64,000 bases of DNA, taken from NCBI GenBank assembly GCA_018673175.1, contig JABHDF010000026.1, forward strand, positions 1 to 64,000, given 5' to 3'. The notes under the pieces were generated by a model, which saw only the letters and a list, made by a program, of their open reading frames with translations, did no database searches and was not told the DNA's origin. Made by a program: the position numbers and the translations under genes. The stretch comes from Rhodobiaceae bacterium. Lineage in GTDB: Bacteria > Pseudomonadota > Alphaproteobacteria > RS24. Positions 1 to 8,761 of this stretch are shown in pieces (positions within the stretch are counted from its first letter, which is position 1; each line of letters begins with the position of its first letter).

Positions 1-63
1 AATGAAATGCGCCGTAAGCAGGACCAAGCAGAAGCGGCGAAACGCCGCGAGAACGAGGAGTAA
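1..63 (+). CDS. atpI: C-terminal end of an upstream protein, probably AtpI
   Basis: Only the last 20 codons lie in the window, in frame 1, ending at a TAA. The tail (NEMRRKQDQAEAAKRRENEE) is strongly charged, rich in Arg, Lys and Glu. Position directly before atpB and the charged tail fit AtpI, a small membrane protein that helps assemble the c-ring in F-type ATP synthase operons. The identity is inferred from position, since no conserved domain is visible here. The end of this gene carries the GAGGAG ribosome binding site of atpB. Confidence 0.5.
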   Translation, partial: NEMRRKQDQAEAAKRRENEE

Positions 64-66
64 AGC

Positions 67-843
67 GTGGCTGGTACAAGTAACGCACAAGGTGGCGCTG
101 GCATCGATCCGATGCACCAGTTTGAAGTGCACCCCATTATCGAGCTTCCAACCGGGGCCGGTATTGATACCTCCTTCACCAATGCCTCGCTTTGGATGGT
201 ATTGGCGATCGGTCTTTCTAGTTTGTTTTTAATTGCTGCTTCGCGCCGCACGTCCATCGTGCCGGGCCGCCTGCAGCTGATGGGTGAGATGTCTTACAGC
301 TTCGTCGCCAATATGGTGAAAGAAAACGTGGGCACGGAAGGTATGAAATACTTCCCGTTCATTTTCTCTCTCTTTATCTTCATCTTATTCTGCAACATGC
401 TCGGCATGCTGCCATATAGCTTTACCGTGACCAGTCACCTGATTGTGACCTTCGCGCTGGCTGCCACGGTGTTCCTTTTGGTTACTTTGGTGGGGTTTGC
501 GCGCCACGGCGTCGGCTTTTTGAAACTGTTTGTGCCATCTGGCATTCCGGTTGTTTTGCTGCCGCTTTTGGTAGTGATTGAAGTTATTTCTTATCTGACA
601 CGCCCCGTGAGCCTGTCGGTTCGTTTGTTCGGCAATATGATGGCCGGCCATACGATGCTTAAAATTTTTGGTGGCTTTGTGGTTGGCTTGAGTTCGGCTG
701 GCCTCATTCCGTTGGCGATTGCTCCGTTTGCCTTAATGGTGGCGTTTACCGGTTTGGAACTTTTGATCGCTGGGCTGCAAGCCTATGTGTTCACCATTCT
801 AACTTGTATCTATCTCAACGAAGCCATTCATATGGACCACTAA
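67..843 (+). CDS. atpB: F0F1 ATP synthase subunit a
   Basis: This is the membrane stator subunit that forms the proton half-channels against the c-ring. The 258-residue product is mostly hydrophobic segments. It holds the family signature SLSVRLFGNMMAGH, with the essential Arg at about residue 186, and the conserved GLQAYVF near 237-243. I take the GTG at 67 as start because GAGGAG at 55-60 sits six bases upstream; an ATG at 112 would lose 15 residues and has no comparable site. It lies 3 bp after the presumed atpI stop, as first of four Fo genes in one operon. Length is normal for the family. Confidence 0.95.
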   Translation: MAGTSNAQGGAGIDPMHQFEVHPIIELPTGAGIDTSFTNASLWMVLAIGLSSLFLIAASRRTSIVPGRLQLMGEMSYSFVANMVKENVGTEGMKYFPFIFSLFIFILFCNMLGMLPYSFTVTSHLIVTFALAATVFLLVTLVGFARHGVGFLKLFVPSGIPVVLLPLLVVIEVISYLTRPVSLSVRLFGNMMAGHTMLKIFGGFVVGLSSAGLIPLAIAPFALMVAFTGLELLIAGLQAYVFTILTCIYLNEAIHMDH

Positions 844-907
844 TTAGAACCTTTACGACTAAATTAACCACCTAACTACGCCTACGGGCAAAATGGAGAC
901 TAAGACC

Positions 908-1135
908 ATGGAAGCAGAAGCAGCAAAATATATTGGCGCAGGTATCGCATGTATCGCTCTAGCCGGAGCGGGTATCTCAATCGGTACGATTTTTGGTAAC
1001 TATTTGGCAGGCGCTCTGCGCAATCCAAGTGCAGCCCAAGGTCAGTTCCCGAACCTCCTGCTCGGCTTTGCCCTTGCAGAAGCCACAGGCCTATTTGGTC
1101 TGATTATCGCTCTTATCTTGCTGTTTGTTGTCTAA
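908..1135 (+). CDS. atpE: F0F1 ATP synthase subunit c
   Basis: This is the proteolipid that forms the rotating c-ring of ATP synthase. The protein has two transmembrane helices (about 8-33 and 48-75) joined by the polar loop with the RNP motif at 38-40. The proton-carrying acid is Glu58 in FALAEATGL. The ORF track starts at 893, but I place the start at ATG 908: a GGAG at 895-898 lies nine bases before it, and the resulting 75 residues match normal subunit c. It sits between atpB and atpF' in the same operon. Confidence 0.95.
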   Translation: MEAEAAKYIGAGIACIALAGAGISIGTIFGNYLAGALRNPSAAQGQFPNLLLGFALAEATGLFGLIIALILLFVV

Positions 1136-1190
1136 TCAACAAACCTCAAGGTTGAACGTTAAGTAACTTAAAAGTTCTAGGAGACCGCCA

Positions 1191-1700
1191 ATGCCACAGC
1201 TTGATCCAAGCAGTTTTGGCTCCCAGCTATTTTGGCTGGCGATTTGTTTTGTCACGCTTTATCTGGTGATGGCCGTATTCGTACTGCCACGCATTACCGG
1301 AACTTTGGCGGCGCGAGCTGACCAAATGGAAGGCGATTTGGCGGAAGCTGAAGCCTTGCGCGATAAAGCAGAAGCGGCTCTTGCAGCTTATGAAGATGCT
1401 CTAGCCCAGGCGCGCACCCGCGCGCTGGGGCTGGCGCAAGACATGCGGGCGGACGTGCAAGCCGAGACCGAGCGTCAAAAAGGCGAGCTGGATGCCAGCC
1501 TCGCGGAAGCGGCGAAAGCGGCAGATGTTCGCCTCGAAGAGGCTCGCACCAAAGCTATGGAAGGCTTGCAAAACGCCGCCCAAGATATCGTGGCAGACGT
1601 GATGTCTGCGGTTGGTGTCGAACAGGCGGACGAAAAAGCGGTCGCCAAAGCGGTGACGCAATCTTTTGCCTCGGCCTCTGATACAGTTAAAGCAGGATAA
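1191..1700 (+). CDS. atpF': F0F1 ATP synthase subunit b'
   Basis: This is one half of the heterodimeric peripheral stalk that holds F1 against the rotor. The N-terminus (PSSFGSQLFWLAICF) is a single membrane anchor of the b' type, followed by a long Ala/Glu/Lys/Arg-rich helix expected to form a coiled coil with subunit b. The start ATG has TAGGAGA upstream. Duplicated b-type genes occur in alphaproteobacteria and photosynthetic bacteria. atpF follows five bases after the stop, so the partners are co-translated. At 169 residues the length is usual. Confidence 0.9.
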   Translation: MPQLDPSSFGSQLFWLAICFVTLYLVMAVFVLPRITGTLAARADQMEGDLAEAEALRDKAEAALAAYEDALAQARTRALGLAQDMRADVQAETERQKGELDASLAEAAKAADVRLEEARTKAMEGLQNAAQDIVADVMSAVGVEQADEKAVAKAVTQSFASASDTVKAG

Positions 1701-1705
1701 GTCTT

Positions 1706-2188
1706 ATGTTTGATGAAAGCTTTTTTGTCGCGCTCGCGTTTTTTACCGTTATCGGGGCCTTTGTCTATTTTGGCCTGCCGAAAAAACTGATGCAATCTTT
1801 GGACGAGAAATCGACCGAAATTGCCGATGAACTAGAGCACGCTCGCACGTTGCGCGGCGAAGCTGAAAAAGTTCTGGCTGACTATGAAGCCCAGCGCAAG
1901 CAGGCTGAAAAGCAGGCCGAAGAAATTATCGCACAAGCCAAACTATCGGCAGAGCGCACGGCCAGCGAAGCGCGCGAAGCCATGCAAAGCGCCATGGAGC
2001 GGCGCACAGCGCAAGCCGAAAGCAAAATCAAGCGGGCGGAAGAGCTGTTGCAAAAAGAAGTACGCAGCGCAATTGCCAGCTTGGCAGTGGATGCGGCGTC
2101 TAACTTGGTGGCTTCGGGTCTGAGTGCCGCGGCGGCGAAAAAGCTGGTCGATGAAAACATCTCCGAGCTAGGCTCTCGCCTCAACTAA
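1706..2188 (+). CDS. atpF: F0F1 ATP synthase subunit b
   Basis: This is the second peripheral-stalk subunit, partner of b'. An N-terminal hydrophobic helix (about 5-24, FFVALAFFTVIGAFVYFG) is followed by a charged, heptad-like helix to the end (EKVLADYEAQRKQAEKQAEE). The 160 residues fit subunit b of alphaproteobacteria. It is the last gene of the Fo operon here; the F1 genes are not in the window, which is usual in this class, where Fo and F1 lie apart. The next gene is convergent, with only nine bases between stop codons. Confidence 0.92.
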   Translation: MFDESFFVALAFFTVIGAFVYFGLPKKLMQSLDEKSTEIADELEHARTLRGEAEKVLADYEAQRKQAEKQAEEIIAQAKLSAERTASEAREAMQSAMERRTAQAESKIKRAEELLQKEVRSAIASLAVDAASNLVASGLSAAAAKKLVDENISELGSRLN

Positions 2189-2197
2189 TTTTCTATT

Positions 2198-4027
2198 TTA
2201 TTTTACGCTAGACGCCACGCTTGCGCGCACTTTGTCTTGGGCGTGATAGCGCGGCCAACTTTCGGCGGCCAAGATGCGTTGGCTAATCGGCTCTTGTTTT
2301 AGCCGATCGCGATAGATCCATAGATTGCTCATTACTTTTTGAACATAGTCTCGGGTTTCGGGTGCCGGCAGACTTTCGATGAACAAGAGCGGGTCGGTAA
2401 CGCCTTTCAGCTCGCGGCGCCAGCGGCGAACATTGCCGGGCCCCCCATTATAGGCGGCCAGCGCCAAGATAAGACTTTTATCAAAATAACGATCGCTCAA
2501 CAGCATACTCAAATACCGATTGCCAATCTCAAGGTTTAAGTCGGCATCGAGCAATTGGTCGCGCCCTGAGCGGCGATACAGGCTGCGGTCTCCGGTCACA
2601 AAGGCGGCGGTGCCAGGCATGATTTGCATCAGCCCGCGCGCGCCCGCACGAGATTTGGCGCGCGCCTTAAACCGGCTTTCTTGGCGCACCAAAGCATGCA
2701 CAAGGGCGGCGTCCACCGTTTTCATATCCTGTTTGGTGTTGGGTTTGGAGACGGGCACAATATCGACCACAGGATAGCTGCTTTCATATAAAGGCAGCGG
2801 AAGACCGTTCGAAATACGTCCCCCCAGACGCGATGCCAAAGCCAATTGTACAGCAGGATATTGATTGTCGCGCGCATAAGACAACAGCGCGCGCGCATCT
2901 ATTTCGCTCACTCTTTCTTGTAAATATAACAGTTCCAGCTCGGCCAATTCTTCTTGCTTCGCGTCGCGCAAAGCGCGTGCGCGGCGTAAGGCTGGATGGG
3001 AGGCAAACAGGTTGCCAGTGTTTTGGTCGGCGCGGCGCCAGTCGATAATCAACCCATTGCGCATATGTTGCATGGCCAGAAGGGCATAGAAATTAGGGCC
3101 ACTTCGCGCGGCCGAGCGCAAATGCAATTCGGCCTCTTGTATTTTTCCCTTATCGCGCAAGCCCCGTGCCGTCCAATAAGACGCCTGCGCCCGCAGTTTC
3201 GGGCTGGCGGTTCGGTTCAGGGCTAGTTTTTCAAAATGGTGAATGGCCAGATCTAATTTTCCCAAACGATAGGCGGCCAGGCCTACGTGCCAATCCGACA
3301 TCTGGACATATTGGCGCGAGCGCGTGGCCTCCAATGCCAACTCCAAGGCTTGGGGTACTTTGCCCTCTATGTAATAGGAGCGCGCGATGAGAGATTTTAA
3401 AAAATCTGTTTCAGCCGATTTCAGCCGAACATCTTGCGTTGTTTGCTTGATATATTTCAGCGCTTGGGAAGGGCGCTCTCGGCGCACCATGGAGCTGACT
3501 TCATTTTTAATCCGTCGGGCTGTGCGCGTGCGAAACAGGCTTTGGCCGCTGCTTAATTTCTCGTTGAAATAAACTCGAGAGGGTGGGCGCTTGGGCATAG
3601 AGACGCCGCGCGGTTTGCGCTTTTGCGCCAATTTATAAACCTGCCAGGCGCCGGGTTGGTCGGCATAGTTTTTCAACCAATCGCGCAATTCCGTCCAGCG
3701 CGCCCGATAGGCGGTTGGGTGCATATAGCGCTGAAACAAGACATGGCCCATGAGGGTTGGTTTTTCCAATTGATTGATCAAACGATCGGCGCGCCGCCAG
3801 TTGGCGTTCTGCTGCAGCTCAAAAATATTTTGATATAAAACCGTATCGGGCAGCTTGGTCGCGGTTGCAAAAGCAGGCCGAGCCGGCGGCGCAGGTTTGG
3901 CCGCCGCGGGCACGCTCATGCCAATCCCTATACCCATAACGAGCCAGACAGACAAAATGGCGCGTCTGGCGCGAGGCGCTATTTTTACGATCGGTCTCAA
4001 GCGTTCACCAATTTGGCTTTCAGCGCG
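2198..4027 (-). CDS. slt: soluble lytic murein transglycosylase
   Basis: This periplasmic enzyme cleaves the MurNAc-GlcNAc bond of peptidoglycan to form 1,6-anhydro ends. The N-terminus has a signal peptide ending near SVPAAA. A long helical, TPR-like domain follows. The C-terminal SLT domain carries the catalytic Glu in LVRQESRF (about residue 450), then GLMQIMPGTA and AYNGGPGNV. The track start at 4138 would lie 142 bp inside the upstream uracil-DNA glycosylase gene, so I prefer ATG 4027. A TTG at 4000, overlapping that gene's stop, is also possible. The product is about 609 residues, close to E. coli Slt70. Confidence 0.85.
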   Translation of the reverse strand, partial: RAESQIGERLRPIVKIAPRARRAILSVWLVMGIGIGMSVPAAAKPAPPARPAFATATKLPDTVLYQNIFELQQNANWRRADRLINQLEKPTLMGHVLFQRYMHPTAYRARWTELRDWLKNYADQPGAWQVYKLAQKRKPRGVSMPKRPPSRVYFNEKLSSGQSLFRTRTARRIKNEVSSMVRRERPSQALKYIKQTTQDVRLKSAETDFLKSLIARSYYIEGKVPQALELALEATRSRQYVQMSDWHVGLAAYRLGKLDLAIHHFEKLALNRTASPKLRAQASYWTARGLRDKGKIQEAELHLRSAARSGPNFYALLAMQHMRNGLIIDWRRADQNTGNLFASHPALRRARALRDAKQEELAELELLYLQERVSEIDARALLSYARDNQYPAVQLALASRLGGRISNGLPLPLYESSYPVVDIVPVSKPNTKQDMKTVDAALVHALVRQESRFKARAKSRAGARGLMQIMPGTAAFVTGDRSLYRRSGRDQLLDADLNLEIGNRYLSMLLSDRYFDKSLILALAAYNGGPGNVRRWRRELKGVTDPLLFIESLPAPETRDYVQKVMSNLWIYRDRLKQEPISQRILAAESWPRYHAQDKVRASVASSVK

Positions 4028-4899
4028 CATAAATCTGCCCAAACATCGGCTTTGGTTTCTGGCCGACGCACCAGATAGGCGGGGTGCAGCATCGGCAAGG
4101 CTTTTAGCTTCAAGGTTTCTGGCTGATAGGTCTGCCATTGGCCGCGAAGTTTGGTGATACCAACTTGGGTGCCGAGTAGCGTTTTGCTGGATATATTGCC
4201 AGCCAGCAACAAAATTTCAGGCTGTGCCAATTCAATGTGACGCTCCACGAAAGGCTGGCACATCGCAATCTCATCGACCGAGGGCGACCGATTTCCCGGC
4301 GGACGCCAAGGCACGATATTGGTGAGGTAAACGTTCTCGTCGCGGCTGAGGCCAATGGAAGCCAGCATTTTATCGAGCATTTGCCCCGCCGGCCCCACAA
4401 AGGGTCTGCCTTCCAGGTCTTCTTCTTTGCCCGGCGCTTCGCCGATGAGCATAACTTTGGAGCCGAGCGAGCCATCTTGAAACACGCAGTTTTTTGCGGT
4501 GGATTTTAGCCCGCAAAGTTCGAAACTTTGTATCGCCTGGTGCAATTGTTCGAGCGTATCGGCGCCAGCCGCGGCTTTTTTGGCCATGGCGATGGCGTCT
4601 TTTATTTCGTTGCCGCCTGCATTTGGGGTCGCCGGTTTGGCAATCGGCATCGCGGGCTTCACAAGAGACGCGGGCGCCAAAGAGGCTTGGCGCGCGTCTT
4701 GCATTTCTGCAAGTCCGGGGGCGCTGGTGGATGGCGTGTGAGCTGGCGTCTCGCGGATGGCGGCGGGCGCAATTTCTGGCGAAGCAACCGAGCCTTGCTG
4801 ATAATAGGGCACGGGCGTTTGAGCCAACACATCGGTGCAGCCTGCGTCTAGGTGCTGGCGCAGCAAGTCGATAATCTGATGTTGGGTCAAACCGGTCAT
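3997..4899 (-). CDS. udg: uracil-DNA glycosylase, family 4
   Basis: This enzyme removes uracil from DNA, the first step of base excision repair. It belongs to the iron-sulfur family 4 (UdgA-like, SPO1 polymerase-related). Motifs seen are GEAPGKEEDLEGRPFVGPAG, the Cys-containing CGLKSTAKNC and CQPF segments expected to hold the cluster, and the C-terminal MLHPAYLVRRP. The first 90 residues or so are Ala/Pro-rich and variable, as is common in the family. I chose ATG 4899 because GAGGAG lies 13 bases upstream; the track ATG at 4920 has no such site. It is transcribed divergently from the ETF-QO gene and overlaps slt. Confidence 0.88.
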   Translation of the reverse strand: MTGLTQHQIIDLLRQHLDAGCTDVLAQTPVPYYQQGSVASPEIAPAAIRETPAHTPSTSAPGLAEMQDARQASLAPASLVKPAMPIAKPATPNAGGNEIKDAIAMAKKAAAGADTLEQLHQAIQSFELCGLKSTAKNCVFQDGSLGSKVMLIGEAPGKEEDLEGRPFVGPAGQMLDKMLASIGLSRDENVYLTNIVPWRPPGNRSPSVDEIAMCQPFVERHIELAQPEILLLAGNISSKTLLGTQVGITKLRGQWQTYQPETLKLKALPMLHPAYLVRRPETKADVWADLCALKAKLVNA

Positions 4900-5129
4900 T
4901 GTCTGGCCGCCACTCCTCATGATTTAAGTGTCCTCAAGATAAGCTGCTTCGTTTCCTTTGGCTTAACTAAATATGCTTTTTTTGCTTGATAGACCGCTCT
5001 CGCCACCAACAATGACATAGGGTCGCATGGGCTGTCGTTTGGCTTGGGTGTGCGGCTGCGAAAGCCTATAATTAGCCCAAGGGCGCAGGCTCTCCTCGGG
5101 GGGTCGGCGCAATAAATTTTGTCACAACG

Positions 5130-5158
5130 GTGACGCAAGGCGGTTTTTCTGCTATAGA
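5130..5158 (+). promoter_or_regulatory. candidate sigma70-type promoter for ETF-QO
   Basis: GTGACG at 5130-5135 and TATAGA at 5153-5158 are separated by 17 bases and lie 40 bases before the ETF-QO start. Each box matches four of six consensus positions. It sits in the 298-bp gap between divergent genes; I saw nothing else definite there. Confidence 0.35.
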
Positions 5159-5197
5159 AAACTCCAAATTAGCGACAGTTATTTAACGGAGCATAAA

Positions 5198-6910
5198 ATG
5201 AGTGAATTGCCAGTAAATCAGGTCAACACGCGCCAAGGCTGGGCTTTGGCCCCCGAAGAACGCGAAGGCATGGAATATGATGTGGTGATTGTTGGGGGCG
5301 GCCCTGCGGGTCTGTCGGCGGCGATTCGCTTGAAACAAATGGCGGCCGAAAAAGGCGAAGAAGTCTCGGTTTGTGTTCTCGAGAAGGGCTCCGAAATTGG
5401 CGCTCATATTCTCTCGGGTGCGGTTATTGATCCGGTCGGCATCGAGCGTTTGTTCCCCGATTGGAAAGCCATGGGCGCGCCGCTGGAAACAGAAGTGACG
5501 AGCGAACGTTTCTTGGTTCTGGGCCCTGCGGGATCTTTCCCGCTGCCAAACTTCATGCTGCCGCCTTTGATGAAAAACCACGGCAATTATATCGCCAGTC
5601 TTGGCAATGTTGCGCGTTGGTTGGCCGAACAAGCCGAGGGCATGGGCGTCGAAATTTACCCAGGCTTTGCGGCGGCTGAATTGCTATTGGACGAAAATGG
5701 CGCGGTTCGCGGTGTGGCCACGGGCGACATGGGCGTTTCTAAAGAAGGCACCAAAAAAGACGGGTGGATGCCGGGCATGGAATTGCTGGCGAAATATACC
5801 TTGCTGGGAGAAGGCGTGCGTGGCTCGCTTTCCAAAGCGGCCATTGCGCAATATGAGCTGGATAAAGATAGCGACTACCAAAAATTTGGTCTCGGCATTA
5901 AAGAGCTATGGCAAATCGACCCTGCGCAACACAAGCCAGGCTATGTGCAGCACACATTTGGCTGGCCGCTAGATAATAAAACCGGCGGCGGCTCGTGGAT
6001 GTATCACTTTGGCGATGGCCTCGTTTCCATCGGTTTTGTGACCCATTTGAATTATCAAAATCCGCATTTGTCGCCCTATGACGAATTTCAGCGTTTCAAA
6101 ATGCACCCAACCATCAAGCCTGTTTTGCAAGGCGGCAAGCGCATCTCTTATGGCGCGCGCGCGATTACCGAAGGCGGCTATCAGTCGGTGCCTAAATTGG
6201 CTTTCCCGGGTGGTGCGCTTATTGGTTGCTCGGCTGGTTTTGTTAATCTGCCGCGTATTAAAGGCAGCCATAACGCTATGGAAACCGGAATTATGGCCGC
6301 CGAAGCTGCTTTTGACGCGGTCACCTCGGGCCGCTCGCATGATGAGCTAGAAGCCTATCAAAGCGCCTATGACGGCTCGCGCGTTGCCAAAGAACTGTCG
6401 ATGGTGCGCAATGTGAAGCCGCTGCTGACAAAATTTGGCACGGTTTTGGGCACGATGTTGGGTGGTGTAGAAATGTGGATGCGGACTTTGGGCATCGGCT
6501 TGCCGTTCACCATGCACCACACAAAGGCCGACCACGCGAGCTTGAAAAAAGCCTCTGAGTGCAAGCCCATTGATTATCCAAAATATGACAATGAAGTGGC
6601 TTTCGACAAATTGTCGTCAGTGTTCTTGTCGGCAACCAACCATGAGGAAGACCAGCCCGCTCACTTGACGCTGAAAGATGCGTCGGTGCCGATTGAGGTA
6701 AACTTGCGCGATTATGATGAGCCCGCGCAACGCTATTGCCCGGCCGGTGTTTATGAGATTGTAGCGGAAGAAAATGGGGACAACCCGCGTTTGCAAATCA
6801 ATGCGCAAAACTGCGTGCATTGCAAAACCTGTGACATTAAATGCCCAAGTCAGAACATTAATTGGGTGGTGCCAGAAGGCGCAGGCGGGCCAAACTACCC
6901 GAACATGTAA
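5198..6910 (+). CDS. etfD: electron transfer flavoprotein-ubiquinone oxidoreductase
   Basis: This inner-membrane enzyme passes electrons from ETF, loaded by fatty acid and amino acid dehydrogenases, to ubiquinone. The FAD-binding glycine motif VVIVGGGPAGLSAA lies at about 29-42. The C-terminus has the ferredoxin-like cluster binding segment CVHCKTCDIKCP followed by the family ending GGPNYPNM. The length of 570 residues is normal. The start ATG follows AACGGAG. No etfAB genes are present in the window, so its partner must be encoded elsewhere. The neighbouring uracil-DNA glycosylase, TPR and ispE genes form an arrangement I know from other alphaproteobacteria. Confidence 0.95.
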   Translation: MSELPVNQVNTRQGWALAPEEREGMEYDVVIVGGGPAGLSAAIRLKQMAAEKGEEVSVCVLEKGSEIGAHILSGAVIDPVGIERLFPDWKAMGAPLETEVTSERFLVLGPAGSFPLPNFMLPPLMKNHGNYIASLGNVARWLAEQAEGMGVEIYPGFAAAELLLDENGAVRGVATGDMGVSKEGTKKDGWMPGMELLAKYTLLGEGVRGSLSKAAIAQYELDKDSDYQKFGLGIKELWQIDPAQHKPGYVQHTFGWPLDNKTGGGSWMYHFGDGLVSIGFVTHLNYQNPHLSPYDEFQRFKMHPTIKPVLQGGKRISYGARAITEGGYQSVPKLAFPGGALIGCSAGFVNLPRIKGSHNAMETGIMAAEAAFDAVTSGRSHDELEAYQSAYDGSRVAKELSMVRNVKPLLTKFGTVLGTMLGGVEMWMRTLGIGLPFTMHHTKADHASLKKASECKPIDYPKYDNEVAFDKLSSVFLSATNHEEDQPAHLTLKDASVPIEVNLRDYDEPAQRYCPAGVYEIVAEENGDNPRLQINAQNCVHCKTCDIKCPSQNINWVVPEGAGGPNYPNM

Positions 6911-6913
6911 GGT

Positions 6914-6941
6914 CTCGAGGTCGCTTTTCTAGCGCCTTGAG
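6914..6941 (+). terminator. hairpin after ETF-QO
   Basis: CTCGAGG-T-CGCT, loop TTTCT, then AGCG-CCTTGAG gives an 11-bp stem with one bulge and one G-T pair, four bases after the stop codon. No T-run follows, so it may act as an RNA-stabilising or Rho-linked 3' hairpin and not as a full intrinsic terminator. Confidence 0.35.
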
Positions 6942-7000
6942 TTGCGCGGGTGACTTGTTACACTGGTAAGCAATCAAACGCGCATGAAGGTGTGAGCTCT

Positions 7001-8749
7001 ATGAATTGGCGGCAAGGATTATTAATCGGATTGGCTGGCGTCAGCGCGCTGGTGGCCTCGGGTGTCGTGTATATTTCGCAACGCGTGGATGCCTACATCG
7101 TTGAGCAAGGCGCCTCGGGTGCCTATCTCGCGGCTCGTCAAGCGACGTTATCTAAAGATTCTGAAGCCGCAGGCGACTATTGGTCGATGGCTTTATTGGC
7201 CCGTCCAAAGGACCAAAATCTGTTGAGCGCCGCTTTGCAGGCGCAAATTCTAGCTGGCCAAGTCGAGGCGGGTGTTACCTCCGCGCAACGCATTATTGCG
7301 GATAAGCAAGAGCATCGCCAAGCCCGGCTTTTATTGGCTATTGATGCCTTCAAGCAAAAAAATTATGCCGCCGCCCAGAGCCATCTGAGTGCGATGGAAA
7401 AAGGCCCTTTCGCGGAAATGCTCAACCCGAATATCCGGTTGTGGATTAGCGTTGCGCAAAAGGATCAGGCTGCACGCGATCGTGCCATTCAACAATTAGG
7501 GCGCGGCAGTGTGTTTGCTTCTGTGCCGCTGTCGCATTCGGCGCGGGTGTTGGAGCTGGCAGGCGAGCCAGACAAAGCCGAGCGCTATTATCAAGACGGC
7601 GTGCGGGCCGGCGGGGCGCGCTATTTATTCTTCACGCTATCTTATGGCGAATTTTTACACCGACGCGGCGAGCTGCGCCGAGCCCGCAAACTCTATGCGT
7701 TTTATGCCTCGCAGAATTTAGACAATGCTTATCTCAAAGCCGCGCAAGCCCGCCTTGATGTTGATCAGCCCGCGCCGCTCGAGGCCAGTCCGCAAGCCGG
7801 TTTGGCGAGTGCTTTTGGTGCCATTGCAGAGGCTATGGCGACGGAGCAGAGGATGGAATTGGCGCTCGGGTTTTATCGTATGGCCCAGCATTTAGAGCCT
7901 GAAAATGATCGCATCTCCTTCGCCATCGCCAGCCTGATGGGGCAGCGCGAGCGCTTTGTGCGGGCGGCCGAAGAATTTGCCGCCATTGCTGCAGACGCGC
8001 CATCTTATGCGGATGCGCAAATTCAGCGGGCGCAAATGTTGTTTCAAGCCGGCGCCAGCGAGGCGGCAATTGCGGTCTTATCGGCGCAAGCCAGAGCGAT
8101 TCCCGACAATCGGGATATCTTAATTTCTCTGGGCGACCTGTATCGCTCCGAGCAACGCTTTGCAGAGGCCGAGACGGCTTACGACAAAGCGATTGAAATG
8201 GGTACGGAAATAGCGCAAGGGCCCAACCCGCGCGATTGGTTTTTATATTTCGCACGCGGCATGATGCGCGAGCGGCTGGGCAGTTGGGATATGGCAGAGT
8301 TGGATTTGCAGACCGCACGTAAACTGTCTGGCGACGAACCCAATGTCTTAAATTATCTCGGCTATAGCTGGATCAACCAAGGTATCTACCTCGATGAAGG
8401 GCTGAAAATTATTCGCGAAGCGGTCAAAAAAGAGCCGAAAAACGGGGCCTTCGTGGATAGTTTGGGCTGGGCCCATTATCGCTTAGGAAATTACAAACAA
8501 GCGCTGATTTTGCTGGAACGAGCCTCGAAAATCGAGAGCGGCGATCCGGTCGTCACCGATCATTTGGGCGATGCGCTATGGCGCGTTGGGCGGCAAGTGG
8601 AAGCTCGCTATCAATGGCGCAAGGCGCTGGCGTTTGAACCGACCCTGGAAGACCGCGCCAAAATTGAAGATAAATTGTTAACCGGCCTCGGCCCCGCCGA
8701 GAAGAAAAAACCCAAAGCTCATATGCCGCGCGGCGGCACGGCCATCTAG
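7001..8749 (+). CDS. TPR-repeat membrane-anchored protein
   Basis: Residues 5-24 (QGLLIGLAGVSALVASGVVYI) form one N-terminal membrane anchor or uncleaved signal, and the rest is helical with many TPR-like units, such as YRSEQRFAEAETAYDKAIEM and AHYRLGNYKQALILLERA. TPR proteins are scaffolds, so the partner cannot be read from sequence. Start ATG 7001 is preferred over the track GTG at 6950 because AAGGTG precedes it and the anchor then begins at once. It ends 12 bases before ispE and may be cotranscribed with it. The C-terminal tail is basic. Close homologues are usually annotated only as TPR proteins. Confidence 0.8.
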   Translation: MNWRQGLLIGLAGVSALVASGVVYISQRVDAYIVEQGASGAYLAARQATLSKDSEAAGDYWSMALLARPKDQNLLSAALQAQILAGQVEAGVTSAQRIIADKQEHRQARLLLAIDAFKQKNYAAAQSHLSAMEKGPFAEMLNPNIRLWISVAQKDQAARDRAIQQLGRGSVFASVPLSHSARVLELAGEPDKAERYYQDGVRAGGARYLFFTLSYGEFLHRRGELRRARKLYAFYASQNLDNAYLKAAQARLDVDQPAPLEASPQAGLASAFGAIAEAMATEQRMELALGFYRMAQHLEPENDRISFAIASLMGQRERFVRAAEEFAAIAADAPSYADAQIQRAQMLFQAGASEAAIAVLSAQARAIPDNRDILISLGDLYRSEQRFAEAETAYDKAIEMGTEIAQGPNPRDWFLYFARGMMRERLGSWDMAELDLQTARKLSGDEPNVLNYLGYSWINQGIYLDEGLKIIREAVKKEPKNGAFVDSLGWAHYRLGNYKQALILLERASKIESGDPVVTDHLGDALWRVGRQVEARYQWRKALAFEPTLEDRAKIEDKLLTGLGPAEKKKPKAHMPRGGTAI

Positions 8750-8761
8750 GGCCCATTTCTT

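Noticed and set aside
2-232. 76-residue ORF at the window start
   Set aside because: It is out of frame with both the AtpI-like tail and atpB, whose motifs and ribosome binding site are clear.
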